From Streptomyces sp. TRM49041 (GTDB lineage Bacteria > Actinomycetota > Actinomycetes > Streptomycetales > Streptomycetaceae), in the NCBI RefSeq assembly GCF_008271805.1, contig NZ_VSRY01000103.1, positions 62,001-126,000 on the forward strand: a stretch of 64,000 nucleotides of DNA, read 5' to 3'. Shown in pieces: positions 42,211-51,206 of this stretch. Within the stretch, counting starts at the first letter, position 1. Every line of letters begins with the position of its first letter. Made by a program: the position numbers and the translations under genes. The notes below the pieces were generated by a model. That model was not told the DNA's origin, made no database searches, and worked only from the letters and a program-made list of their open reading frames with translations.

Positions 42211-43460
42211 CAGCTCAGCACGATCCCGTCGGAGACCAGCTCGTCGGTCAGCGCTGGGAACTCGTCCATGGCCTCCGCCACCAGTGCCTGCACCTTGTCC
42301 ACCTCGGCGTCCGGGGACGACAGGCGGACGAGGACGCGCCACGGCTGGTCGAGGCGCTGCCCGGTCGCGCTGACCAGGTGGACCTCGGCGTGGCCGTCCG
42401 TCGCCTCGTGGAGCCGCTCGGCGAGCCGGCGGGCGGCGATGTTGTAGAGCTTGCCCACGTGGTAGACGGGGTTCTTGCCGTTGGCGCCCTCCAGATTCAT
42501 CGGCCGCAGGGGCGTGATGAGGCCGTTGACCCGGTTGCCGCGGCCGACGACGCCCTCGTCGCCCGACTCGATCGAGCTGCCCGTGTAGGTGAGGTACAGC
42601 TCGTCCTTCTCCGGCACGTCGCGAGCGTTGAGCCGGAACCGAGTCTCGGCGCCGGGCAGCCGGAGGCCGGCCAGTCGGTGGCACTCGGCAAGGACACTTT
42701 CGGTGTTCCGCACGTAGTCCGCGCGGCTGCCGACGATCCGCGACTTCTGCGGGACACAGAGCACGACGTCCGCCTGCTCGCCGTCCCAGTAGCCCATGAG
42801 CTTCACGTCCGATCCGCACCACGCGTGGGAGAGGGTGAAGTCGCTCTCCCCGGAGAAGTGGTCGACCAGCTCGCGCACGAACGACTCAAAGACGTTCTCC
42901 GGCGCCCAGCCCGTTCCCAGCGACGTGTCATTGGACAGTCGCACCCGTCGCTCCCGCAGGTCCTCGATCGACCGCGGGTTGAACCACCGCGTCCGGTCGG
43001 GCACCTCGTCGCCCGTGAGGACGGCACCGGGGCTGGAGTTGCTGGTGATGTTGAAGGTGATATCCAGGTGGTCCGAGACCTCGGGGAGCCGGCGGGCGAA
43101 GAACGCCCGCACCTCGGCCTCCACGATCTCCTCCACAGGGATCCGCTCGCCGCCGCACATGGGCGCGGCACGGCCGTTGACCAGCACGCGGACCGGGGCA
43201 ATCATCCGGCCGGCGCCGTAGCGAACCTCGCTCGCGCCGCCGAGGAGGGCGAGCTTGTCGAAGTTGTGGTGCAGCACGGCGCCGAAGCGCTCAACGGTGT
43301 AGCGGCTGTACGCACGGGACAGCCCCTCGGCGAGGTGGTCGGCGAGGGTGTCGGGGTGGCCGAGGCCCTTGCGCTCGACGATGGTCGTGGCCGGAGGGTG
43401 GCCCACTCCGGTGTCGATCACGAGATGGGTGTTGCCAAGGATCGTGCTCGTTCGGGACAT
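42210..43460 (-). CDS. Archaeal-type S-adenosylmethionine synthetase
   Basis: 416 residues from ATG at 43460. The sequence matches the archaeal MAT family, not bacterial MetK: VERKGLGHPDTLADHLAEGLS, HNFDKLALLGG, NITSNSSPGAVLTGDEVP, SHAWCGSDVKLMGYWDG, and GDEGVVGRGNRVNGLITPLR followed by NGKNPVYHVGKLYN. It should make AdoMet from methionine and ATP. Since the host has metK, this copy probably supplies AdoMet or an analogue for the operon's pathway, or has changed specificity. It is the second gene of the operon. Confidence 0.92.
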   Translation of the reverse strand: MSRTSTILGNTHLVIDTGVGHPPATTIVERKGLGHPDTLADHLAEGLSRAYSRYTVERFGAVLHHNFDKLALLGGASEVRYGAGRMIAPVRVLVNGRAAPMCGGERIPVEEIVEAEVRAFFARRLPEVSDHLDITFNITSNSSPGAVLTGDEVPDRTRWFNPRSIEDLRERRVRLSNDTSLGTGWAPENVFESFVRELVDHFSGESDFTLSHAWCGSDVKLMGYWDGEQADVVLCVPQKSRIVGSRADYVRNTESVLAECHRLAGLRLPGAETRFRLNARDVPEKDELYLTYTGSSIESGDEGVVGRGNRVNGLITPLRPMNLEGANGKNPVYHVGKLYNIAARRLAERLHEATDGHAEVHLVSATGQRLDQPWRVLVRLSSPDAEVDKVQALVAEAMDEFPALTDELVSDGIVLS

Positions 43461-43510
43461 CAGGATCCCTCGTTTCGGGTCGGAAAATGACGGAGCACTG
43501 CGAAGGCGTG

Positions 43511-44422
43511 TCAGCGAGGCACGCCTCGGGCGCGGAGAGACGAGATGGTCTGGGCGAGAAGCGCCCAGGTAGCGATGGGGCGGTTCAGCGCCGCGAGCTG
43601 ACGGATGAGGCCAGGAGGGACCAGCGTGATGTCCTCCGGACGGCGCCGGTCGAGCCAGAGGAGCAGGCGCCAGGCCAGGACCGAACCGCTCAGGACGAGT
43701 CGGCGAATGACGTCCTCCGGCAGCTGCCGATGAGGCAGCCCCCCATAGATCAGGTCGCGGGCCAGATGGAAGGCGACATCCGCGTGATCAGCGACAGCAG
43801 GGCCGCGCCCGCTCGCCTCCCAGTCGACGACGTGGAGCCAGTCTCCGTCGACCAGGAGGTGCTCGGGCTTGAGGTCCCCGTGAAGACGGACGACCGGATG
43901 GGAGTCGATCGGTGCGAGGAGTTCTGCCAGTTCCGCCCACCATGGCAGCAGTCGGCACCGGGGAGACAGCTGGCGGAGCAGGAACCCTCGCTGGGTGAAC
44001 GGATCGCTGTGGTGAGGCATCCAACCCGGTCCGGGAGCAAGGCCCGTGACCGGGCGATGCAGTCGGCCGGACAGGGCCAAGATCCGATCGAGATACTCCC
44101 GGAGCCCCGGAAGGGTCTCGACCGTGCACGGGCGTCCGGGCAGCAGTTGGAACACGGTCCAGGCAGACTCACCATCGAAGCCGGTGCCCAGGACCGTCGG
44201 AACTGAAAGCCCATGACGACAGCCACCGCGAATCGCTTCCAGCTCACGACTGCGCCGCCCAGCCGGGTCGATACCGATGTAGACCTTGAGCAGTGATCGG
44301 CCATCCAGTGCCTGGAAGACCCTGGAGTACGGCTTGACCGAAGTCCGGCGGAAGGGACCGTGCCGAGACTCGATCGCTCGTAATGCCACAGGGGAGTTCA
44401 GCACCTCGTCACCTCCAGCCAT
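43511..44422 (-). CDS. APH-family phosphotransferase 2, first gene of operon
   Basis: 303 residues from ATG at 44422, chosen over a GTG nine bases upstream because AGGTGG lies at a good distance. Kinase-like fold with catalytic loop VVRLHGDLKPEHLLVDGDWL and metal-binding VVDWEASGRGP. The ATP-binding Lys is in SLLKVYIG. It resembles APH and homoserine-kinase-like enzymes and so would phosphorylate a small molecule. It is divergent from the XRE-TPR regulator, with a GTTAAC palindrome in the shared promoter. Confidence 0.85.
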   Translation of the reverse strand: MAGGDEVLNSPVALRAIESRHGPFRRTSVKPYSRVFQALDGRSLLKVYIGIDPAGRRSRELEAIRGGCRHGLSVPTVLGTGFDGESAWTVFQLLPGRPCTVETLPGLREYLDRILALSGRLHRPVTGLAPGPGWMPHHSDPFTQRGFLLRQLSPRCRLLPWWAELAELLAPIDSHPVVRLHGDLKPEHLLVDGDWLHVVDWEASGRGPAVADHADVAFHLARDLIYGGLPHRQLPEDVIRRLVLSGSVLAWRLLLWLDRRRPEDITLVPPGLIRQLAALNRPIATWALLAQTISSLRARGVPR

Positions 44423-44516
44423 CGTGTCCACCTGGGAAGCGCTGCCGGAGGAGGTGGCCCACCACCGCGGCGCTGAGGCAAGTAAGCCGGAGTCGCGGCC
44501 AGCGGTCAGTGGACAG

Positions 44517-44546
44517 GGTTAACGGATTGCGCCGTTAACCGTTAAC
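44517..44546. promoter_or_regulatory. GTTAAC operator between divergent operons
   Basis: A perfect dyad of arms GGTTAACGG (44517-44525) and CCGTTAACC (44532-44540) with a 6-bp spacer, followed by a third GTTAAC (44541-44546). It lies 67 bp upstream of the XRE-TPR gene and 95 bp upstream of the operon start, so it is the likely binding site of that regulator. Confidence 0.7.
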
Positions 44547-44612
44547 TCCCCACGTGAGGCGGGACTTTGGCTCATCATTGACCGGGTCACTGCGACTGAC
44601 ATCGGGGGAACG

Positions 44613-45815
44613 ATGGGGGCGAAGAGCAGACTCCAGCAGGCCAGGCTGAACAGGGGCTGGACGCAGGGCGAGCTGATCGACGCGCTGATGGCTGCGGCCC
44701 AGCGCCTGGGAGTTCCGTCACCAGCGGCGACGAGCTGGAAGACGCTCATCTCCATGTACGAGAACGGCCGGCGCCTCGTGAGCCCGGACCACCGACCGCT
44801 CTTCCGGGAGGCGTACGAGGCGACCGACGAGGAGCTCGGCTTCGGATCAGCCACCCGGAGCGCCGCACCCCGAGGGAGCACGCTCCTGTCGACACCGACG
44901 GCGGCAATGGGCCGCACCCCGGTGCCGGTTAACCCGGAGATGCTGGGCTACCTCACCTCGGTGCTCCAGCAGCACGCACAGGCCGAACCCTTCGTAGGCC
45001 CGCAGTTCCTCCTGGCCCCGGTGGGCAGCCAGATGCCCCTCATCGAGCAGATGTGTCGCGAGGCGTACGGTCCGCTGCGGCAGGAGGTCCTGCGCGTGGG
45101 GGCGCGATACGCGGAGTTCCTCGGCTGGCTTCACCAGGACACCGGCCGCACCGAAGAGGCCATGCGCTGGACCAGGATGGCGATGGAGTACGCCCAAGAG
45201 CTGGGCGATCCGATGGTGATCGCGTACATGCTCCAGCGCCGCAGCAATATCGCCACGGAAGCGGGCCACGCCGGCCACGGTGCCGGCCTCGCTCTCGCTG
45301 CCCTCCGGTACGCCTCCGAGCTATCTCCTCGCGTCCACGCCGTCGTTCTCCGCCAGCTCGCGAACAGCAAGGCGAGCCTCGGAGAGGCCGCCGAGTCCGA
45401 GCGGGCCATCGAGCAGGCCCTCGCGGCGGCAGACAGAGGCGATGATGACGACCTGGCCTTCTACTGCACGGTCTCGTACATCGAGATGGAGGCGGCCAAC
45501 TGCCGGGTACGCCTGGAGCGCCCCGAGCAAGCCGTCGCGACGTACGAGAAGAGCCTTCGACACTGGCCTGCCGTGCAGGAGCGGGACCGAGGGCTGTGTC
45601 TCGCCCGGCTCGCCACGGCCAACGCGATCCTGGAGGACGTGGAAGGCGCCCACCAGGCCGCAGAACAAGCCCTCGGCATCGCCCACCGGACGGGCTCCAC
45701 ACGGATCCTCGACGAGCTGTACCGGCTTCAACCGCGTCTTGCGCGCTGGCGCAAACTGGTGGAAGTTTCGGAACTTAACAGGGAGTTAGACCTGACGAAG
45801 CAGGTCACCCCCTAG
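44613..45815 (+). CDS. XRE-TPR transcriptional regulator
   Basis: 400 residues. The N-terminal helix-turn-helix (RLQQARLNRGWTQGELIDAL through TLISMYENGRR) is of the XRE type. Residues 140-390 form tetratricopeptide-like helical repeats (for example RYAEFLGWLHQDTGRTEEAM, LRQLANSKASLGEAAESERA), which usually bind a small signal or peptide. It probably senses a pathway or cell signal and controls the divergent operon through the GTTAAC palindrome. The creatininase gene follows by 17 bp, so the two form one unit. Confidence 0.88.
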   Translation: MGAKSRLQQARLNRGWTQGELIDALMAAAQRLGVPSPAATSWKTLISMYENGRRLVSPDHRPLFREAYEATDEELGFGSATRSAAPRGSTLLSTPTAAMGRTPVPVNPEMLGYLTSVLQQHAQAEPFVGPQFLLAPVGSQMPLIEQMCREAYGPLRQEVLRVGARYAEFLGWLHQDTGRTEEAMRWTRMAMEYAQELGDPMVIAYMLQRRSNIATEAGHAGHGAGLALAALRYASELSPRVHAVVLRQLANSKASLGEAAESERAIEQALAAADRGDDDDLAFYCTVSYIEMEAANCRVRLERPEQAVATYEKSLRHWPAVQERDRGLCLARLATANAILEDVEGAHQAAEQALGIAHRTGSTRILDELYRLQPRLARWRKLVEVSELNRELDLTKQVTP

Positions 45816-45832
45816 TCGACCGAAGGAGAGCC

Positions 45833-46594
45833 GTGAACTTGCTGCCGACCGCCACGAGCACCGATGTCCAGGAGCTGCAGCCCCGCGTCGCCGTGCTCCC
45901 AGTCGGCTCCTTCGAGCAGCACGGCAAGTACCTCCCATTGATCACCGACACGGCAATCGCGTGCATCATCGCCCAGGAGATCGCCGACGCCTACCCCGTG
46001 CATCTTCTCCCGCCCATCACCATCTCGTGCAGCCACGAGCACGCGGCGTTCCCCGGCACGGTCAGCATCAGCGCCAGAACCCTGTACGCCGTGATCGATG
46101 ACATCCGCGCCTCCCTCGCCCGCTCGGGCATCCACAAGCTGGTGATCGTCAACGGCCACGGTGGGAACTACGTCCTGTCGAACGTGGTGCAGGAGGCCAA
46201 CGTCGACGGCCCGGCGGTCTCCCTCTTCCCCCTCGGCCCAGACTGGGACCGTGCCCGCGAGTACGGCGGCCTGGAATCGGACAGGCACGCGGACATGCAC
46301 GCCGGCGAGATCGAAACGTCGATCCTGCTTCACGCCGCTCCTGAGCTCGTCCGCGAGGGATACGGCAACGCGGACCACGGCGCAGCGCGTCCCTTCCTCC
46401 TCGTGCACGGGACGAGCAACTACACAGAGACCGGTGTGATCGGCTTCCCTTCGCTTGCCTCTGCGGGCAAGGGCAAAGCCGTCCTGGAAAGCCTGACCGA
46501 GGACTTCGCCGGGCACCTCAGCGCGCTCGGCGAGGCAATCGTGCCCACCCGCCCGACGCTGCCGACCGTATCCCGCAATCCTGTTATTGAATGA
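45833..46594 (+). CDS. Creatininase-family amidohydrolase
   Basis: 253 residues from GTG at 45833 with gaaggagag upstream. The metal-binding motifs of the family are complete: LPVGSFEQHGKYLPLITD, ISCSHEHAAFPGTV, VNGHGGNYV and HADMHAGEIETS. Relatives include creatininase, MftE (which trims the mycofactocin peptide) and formamide hydrolases of riboflavin-type pathways. In this cluster it could hydrolyse an amide or peptide bond in a pathway intermediate. It is co-transcribed with the regulator. Confidence 0.88.
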   Translation: MNLLPTATSTDVQELQPRVAVLPVGSFEQHGKYLPLITDTAIACIIAQEIADAYPVHLLPPITISCSHEHAAFPGTVSISARTLYAVIDDIRASLARSGIHKLVIVNGHGGNYVLSNVVQEANVDGPAVSLFPLGPDWDRAREYGGLESDRHADMHAGEIETSILLHAAPELVREGYGNADHGAARPFLLVHGTSNYTETGVIGFPSLASAGKGKAVLESLTEDFAGHLSALGEAIVPTRPTLPTVSRNPVIE

Positions 46595-46650
46595 CTACGC
46601 TCTGTGGATAGAAGTCAGGCTTCAGGAAGGTTCGGCGGTACTGTCCTTGC

Positions 46651-48327
46651 GTGGCAACTATCGCGCTGTTCAGCACCGACGACCTCTCCCTTCCCGAGTC
46701 TCTGCAGGAGGCCGTGGAGCACGGTGAGGTGTTCACGCGCGCCTGGGTGGTCGAGCTCATTCTGGACCTTCTCGGCTACACGGCAGACAAGGACCTCTGC
46801 GATCTGAGGCTCGTGGAGCCGGCCTGCGGCGGCGGCGCATTCTTGACCGTCGTCGCCTCCCGAATCAGCGCGTCATGCCACACGCACCAGCGCTCCATCA
46901 CAGATGCGATCGACGCCGTCCGCGCCTTCGACCTGCTGGACCGCAACGTCGAACAGAGCCGAACGCTGATCGCAGAAACGCTGCAAGAAGAAGGCTGGGA
47001 GCCGAAGGACGCGAGGAAGGTCGCCACAGCCTGGGTGAGGCAGGGCGACTACCTGCTGCAATCGGACGCCGAGCATCGCGCCGACTACGTCGTCGGTAAC
47101 CCTCCGTACATCCGGCTCGAAGACGTTCCCGACGACCGGATGGCCGCGTACCGCCGGGCCTGCTCCACGATGGGTGGCCGGGCCGACATCTACATCGGCT
47201 TCTACGAGGTGGCCTTGCGTAGCCTCAACCCAGATGGCCAGCTCGGTTTCATCTGCGCCGACCGATGGATGCGGAACCAGTACGGACGGCGGCTGAGGCA
47301 GCTGGTGACCAAGCACTTCAGCATGGACCTCGCCCTCGTGATGCACGATGTCGACGCCTTCGACGATCAAGTTTCGGCCTATCCCGCGATCACCCTCATC
47401 TCGAACAGGCCCCAGGGCTCAGCGGTTGCCGCGGACACGAACCGGTCCTTCGGAGCGGAACAGGCGCGGGACTTCACCAACTGGTACTTGGAGGGGAAGC
47501 CGCCGACGGTAGCCACGGCTTCCTACCAAGCCGCTCGCATGCCTCACTGGTTCCCGGAGGAGGATTCGTGGCCGGCTGCTTCGCCAGCGAGGCTCGCAGT
47601 CCTTGAGGACCTAACCGAACGCTTCCGGCTCCTGGAGGACACCGAGACCGGAACGAAGGTCGGGATCGGCATCGCCACCGGCGCAGACAAGATCTTCCTC
47701 ACCAAGGACAAGGACCTGGTCGAGGAGGACCGTTTGCTCCCCATGGCCATGGTCCGCGACACCGCCAGCGGCACGATCACCTGGGACGGCACCCACCTGG
47801 TGAATCCCTGGACGGCGAGCGGCGACCTGGTCGACCTCGACGCGTATCCGCGTCTCGCCTCCTACTTCGAGAAGCACGGCGAAGCCCTGCGCAAGCGCTA
47901 CGTCGCGGTCAAACAGCCTCAGCGCTGGTACAAGACCATCGACAAGGTCGACCACCAGCTCACCCGTCGCCAGAAACTGCTGTTTCCGGACATGAAGCTG
48001 CGGATCCACCCTGTCCTCGATCAAGGCCGCCTGTACCCTCACCACAACCTGTACTTCATCGTCTCGGACGTCTGGGACATGCGCGTACTCGGTGGCCTAC
48101 TACTGTCCAAGGTCGCGGAGGCATTCGTGGAGGCGTACGCGGTCAAGATGCGAGGGGGCACTCTCCGCTTCCAGGCGCAGTACCTCCGGAAGATCCGCGT
48201 CCCAGACCCGGCGGCGATTAGTGAGAGCGACCAGGCCGCTCTCGCCGAAGCCTTCGACAACCGGGATGTGGAGGCTGCCACCGAGGCCGCTTTGCGTGTC
48301 TACGGGCTCACCGAGCTGCCTGACTAG
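46651..48327 (+). CDS. N6-adenine DNA methyltransferase of type II R-M system
   Basis: 558 residues from GTG at 46651. An AdoMet-binding motif I-like LVEPACGGGAFL and catalytic motif NPPYIRLE are present. The C-terminal 300 residues are a target-recognition and helical domain, as in Eco57I- and PaeR7I-type gamma-class methyltransferases. It sits 12 bp before the endonuclease gene, so the host DNA is protected as the element enters. The expected product is N6-methyladenine in CTCGAG, inferred from the partner endonuclease. Confidence 0.88.
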   Translation: MATIALFSTDDLSLPESLQEAVEHGEVFTRAWVVELILDLLGYTADKDLCDLRLVEPACGGGAFLTVVASRISASCHTHQRSITDAIDAVRAFDLLDRNVEQSRTLIAETLQEEGWEPKDARKVATAWVRQGDYLLQSDAEHRADYVVGNPPYIRLEDVPDDRMAAYRRACSTMGGRADIYIGFYEVALRSLNPDGQLGFICADRWMRNQYGRRLRQLVTKHFSMDLALVMHDVDAFDDQVSAYPAITLISNRPQGSAVAADTNRSFGAEQARDFTNWYLEGKPPTVATASYQAARMPHWFPEEDSWPAASPARLAVLEDLTERFRLLEDTETGTKVGIGIATGADKIFLTKDKDLVEEDRLLPMAMVRDTASGTITWDGTHLVNPWTASGDLVDLDAYPRLASYFEKHGEALRKRYVAVKQPQRWYKTIDKVDHQLTRRQKLLFPDMKLRIHPVLDQGRLYPHHNLYFIVSDVWDMRVLGGLLLSKVAEAFVEAYAVKMRGGTLRFQAQYLRKIRVPDPAAISESDQAALAEAFDNRDVEAATEAALRVYGLTELPD

Positions 48328-48339
48328 GAGGAACGGATC

Positions 48340-49065
48340 TTGACGGTCACCCGCCAAGACTTCGAAGACGCCATCGCGGCGTACTGGGGTGCCAAAGAAC
48401 TCCAGAGAGAGCAGTCGGCGATTAAGGCCGCTGTGGGAGCAGGCACAGCAGGTTCCGTACGTGGCGGCAAGCACTTCGACGCCATCGCCATCCTGTTGTC
48501 GAAGTTCTTCCTCGACGCTGGGTACCCGCCAGAGAGCATCCGTGTCACCAAGTCACAGGGGCTCGAACTGCCCGGCTACTACCGGCCTCAGAAGCAATGG
48601 GACCTGGTCGTCGTCCACAGGAACACCCTCGTGGCTGCCTTCGAGCTGAAGGCCCTCGGCGGCCCGTCCTTCGGCAACAACTACAACAACCGAGTCGAGG
48701 AAGCGCTCGGCAGCGCGATTGACTTGCGCCATGCAGCCTTGGCTGAGCTGTACCCAGGAGAGGAGCCCTGGCTCGGATACTTCTTCATCATGCAGGACGA
48801 GGCAGGATCGCGTAGGCCGGTCAAGCCGGCCAAGGGTGCCTTGCCAGTTGAGGGCATCTGGCAGGGGATGTCCTACCAAGAGCGCTTCGGTGTCTTCTGT
48901 CAGAGACTCCTGTCCGAGCGGCTCTACAACGCCGCGTGCTACATCACCTCTTCGGCCGCCGACCCGAAGCCACATGAGCCCGTCGACAAGCTCGACTGGC
49001 GCCACTTCTCTGCGGCCATAAACGCGCGGCTCGCCTATCTCAAGGACCTCGGCTTCCCTGGATAG
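48340..49065 (+). CDS. XhoI/PaeR7I-family restriction endonuclease
   Basis: 241 residues from TTG at 48340 with aggagga upstream. The core QWDLVVVHRNTLVAAFELKA carries a PD-(D/E)xK-type D...ExK active site. The KSQGLELPGYYRPQKQWDLV, LGGPSFGNNYNNRVEEALG and SAIDLRHAALAE segments match XhoI/PaeR7I enzymes, which recognise CTCGAG. No controller (C) protein is present. Slow TTG initiation after the methyltransferase may delay endonuclease synthesis, protecting new hosts. Confidence 0.88.
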   Translation: MTVTRQDFEDAIAAYWGAKELQREQSAIKAAVGAGTAGSVRGGKHFDAIAILLSKFFLDAGYPPESIRVTKSQGLELPGYYRPQKQWDLVVVHRNTLVAAFELKALGGPSFGNNYNNRVEEALGSAIDLRHAALAELYPGEEPWLGYFFIMQDEAGSRRPVKPAKGALPVEGIWQGMSYQERFGVFCQRLLSERLYNAACYITSSAADPKPHEPVDKLDWRHFSAAINARLAYLKDLGFPG

Positions 49066-49329
49066 CTACCCGCGTTTGCGACACCGCTGACACAGCACCC
49101 GCTAGCCGTACAGGTGCTGTGTCACACCCCGCCTGGCCTCATCGCAGCAGAGTCGTGAACACAACGAGCGAGGATGGTGGATCGTGGAGGCGATCAGGGA
49201 AGCTGCCTCTGCCGGGCCCCGTACGAACATTTGGAAACCGTGTTGGCGTAGGGCTACGGGCAAACGTGCTGTTGCAACGTAGTCAGCACCTCGCCCCGCC
49301 TATCAAGGGTTCACAGCAAGGTGGGGCTC

Positions 49330-49347
49330 TGGGAGACAACTGGGAGA
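49330..49347. repeat. Internal TGGGAGA pair
   Basis: TGGGAGA at 49330 and 49341, 11 bp apart, followed by tgatctt. The same arrangement occurs near both ends of the element (15132 and 53204). An internal copy suggests an old end inside the element. Confidence 0.6.
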
Positions 49348-49383
49348 TGATCTTCTCTTGGGGGCCCGCCCAGGCCACGCGAG

Positions 49384-49739
49384 ACCAACCTAGACTGGCT
49401 CGGCGAGTGGTCCAGCCATCTCTTCGTGATCGACGATCTGGACGAGTACGCCAAGGCCCACGGCATAATGCACGACGTGCAGCGGACAGGGCTGGCCGAG
49501 CACGTGACCGAGTCCGGTGGACCGAGTCGGACGGCGAGCATAATCCTCGCAGCCCGTACATCGGCATCGAGGTCGTGCTGAACTGCGGGTGCAAGATCGA
49601 GAGTCTCGGCGTGTTCGCCGCGCAGTTGCGAGAGCGGAAGGGCCAGGCGGTGGCCACCTCGGTCGGGTGGAGCCGCTGCAGCGGACCCGAGGGCACCACG
49701 TACTCCCTCAGGGTCCGCTGCAAGAGCCTGACTTCCTGA
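49384..49739 (+). pseudogene. Frameshifted hypothetical gene
   Basis: One frame reads TNLDWLGEWSSHLFVIDDLD and continues through HGIMHDVQRTGLAEHVTE to about 49510. Another frame then continues with ESDGEHNPRSPYIGIEVVLN, AAQLRERKGQAVATSVGW and SLRVRCKSLTS, ending at 49739. Together they look like one protein broken by a single-base indel near 49515. No start codon is visible upstream, so the 5' end may also be missing. Family not recognised. Confidence 0.55.
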
Positions 49740-49778
49740 ACCATCGCGGTCCGGCTCCTCCGCGACGCCGCCTGGCAG

Positions 49779-51206
49779 TCAGCGGCGGAACCCTCGGTGG
49801 GGATCTCGCGCTTGGACGTTCAGGAACGGTTCGAACCAAGCTGCCGCACGGAGATCGCCGATGCCCATGTGCTGGTTCGTCTCGCCGTCCGGGTCCTCGA
49901 TCCCGTCGAAACGAGAGTTGTAGAGCATCAGCACGTCGGTGTCCTGGAAGAACACTTCGGAGCACATGTCGAAGTCGTAGTCGTCACGGTGGGTGGGCAG
50001 CCTCCCGTGGTCACCAGCGTCATCGCCTTCGTCCCCGCGGTCTCCCGCGTCGCGGATGGCGAGGTGAAGGGCAAGTTCCTCGGCCGTGCAGGTGGGCTCC
50101 GGCCACTGCCCGCGTTCGAGGTCACCGGCGAGGTCGTCGGCGGCACGGGCGAACCGGCGGCGCCACTGGAGGTCGGCCGCGAAAGTCAGCTTCGGGAGAT
50201 AGGCGAACACTCCCCAGTGGCCGTCGTGCTCGTCTGGCACCACCGGCCTGTCACCAAGTTCCTCGCTGTCGTCGTACGCCTGATCGGCGAGCACGCACAG
50301 TTCCGTGTAGAGGACATCGGCGGTTCGGGGGGTGAGTTGCCACTGGCACCGCTCGTCTTCGCACTCCGGGTCGTCGCAGTGCGGCGCCTCCGCCGCGAAC
50401 AGCGCCGCGAAGTCCGGGCTCTTCTTCCCGGTAGACGGCGTCGCCGGCTCACCTCGGCGGACAGCCGCTGTATACCGCAAGCCCGCACCGAAGTCGGCGA
50501 CCACCGCTTCCTCGCTCCAGTCGGCGACCTCATGCCCTTTCTCGGTGCGCAGCCTCAGGCCCTGGGAGGTGTCCGTAATCGTGTCCGCGCCATCGATCTC
50601 GCTGTCGGACTCCCCAAGCCACATGACGGCCCCGACGACGTCCTGAGGGTCGTCGCCCTCGAGGTCCTCGTTCAGCAGGGGCTCCCAGCCTGCGCTCCTG
50701 GCTGCCTTCAACACGGCCTGCTGGTCATGTACGTGGAACTCTCGGAGTACCTCTACCCGAATGACCGGACCGGCCAGGTCAGAGAGCCGTGCGTCGTTTC
50801 GGGTACGCACCATGCGCGTAACCGCGTCGGTGTCACTGTCCTCGTCCGCGTCTTCGTCAACGCCAACAGCGATTTGCTCCCACTTCAGGAAGCTGCCTGG
50901 AGGCATGGGCCAGACGCCCGCAAGCGCGTGCCGTGCGGCACTGCGGAGGGATGAAGCCGGAGCATCCGGCAGCTGGGCACACAGCTTCTCCAGCGGCTCG
51001 GGCTTCCAAGCGTCGGCGGAAGAGCTGATGGCCTGCTGGAGGATGCCCACTGCCTGCTGCGCGAGTTCAGGCTGCCGACAGGTGAGAACGGCCTGCAGCG
51101 AGGCAGGGCCCTCTCGGTGGTGGACGAGAGCGAGGATGCGGCTCTTGCTGGGGGTGTGCTCGCAGTGGAAGCCGCGGAGCGCGGCCAGGGTCGGCTGAGC
51201 AGACAT
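49779..51206 (-). CDS. Unrecognised 475-residue acidic protein
   Basis: 475 residues from ATG at 51206 (a start at 51233 is less likely). An N-terminal helical part (TLAALRGFHCEHTPSKSRIL) is followed by a strongly acidic linker (VDEDADEDSDTDAV), a middle part with a Cys-rich loop (HCDDPECEDERCQW) that could bind zinc, and a C-terminal mixed region. I do not recognise the family. Codon use is typical for the element and there are no frameshifts. It may be a regulator or defence component, but nothing decides this. Confidence 0.65.
   Translation of the reverse strand: MSAQPTLAALRGFHCEHTPSKSRILALVHHREGPASLQAVLTCRQPELAQQAVGILQQAISSSADAWKPEPLEKLCAQLPDAPASSLRSAARHALAGVWPMPPGSFLKWEQIAVGVDEDADEDSDTDAVTRMVRTRNDARLSDLAGPVIRVEVLREFHVHDQQAVLKAARSAGWEPLLNEDLEGDDPQDVVGAVMWLGESDSEIDGADTITDTSQGLRLRTEKGHEVADWSEEAVVADFGAGLRYTAAVRRGEPATPSTGKKSPDFAALFAAEAPHCDDPECEDERCQWQLTPRTADVLYTELCVLADQAYDDSEELGDRPVVPDEHDGHWGVFAYLPKLTFAADLQWRRRFARAADDLAGDLERGQWPEPTCTAEELALHLAIRDAGDRGDEGDDAGDHGRLPTHRDDYDFDMCSEVFFQDTDVLMLYNSRFDGIEDPDGETNQHMGIGDLRAAAWFEPFLNVQARDPHRGFRR

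Noticed and set aside
41284..42822. A 512-residue minus-strand frame covering the first kinase-like gene
   Set aside because: Its N-terminal 200 residues are antisense-frame noise inside the AdoMet synthetase gene; the real start is ATG 42210.
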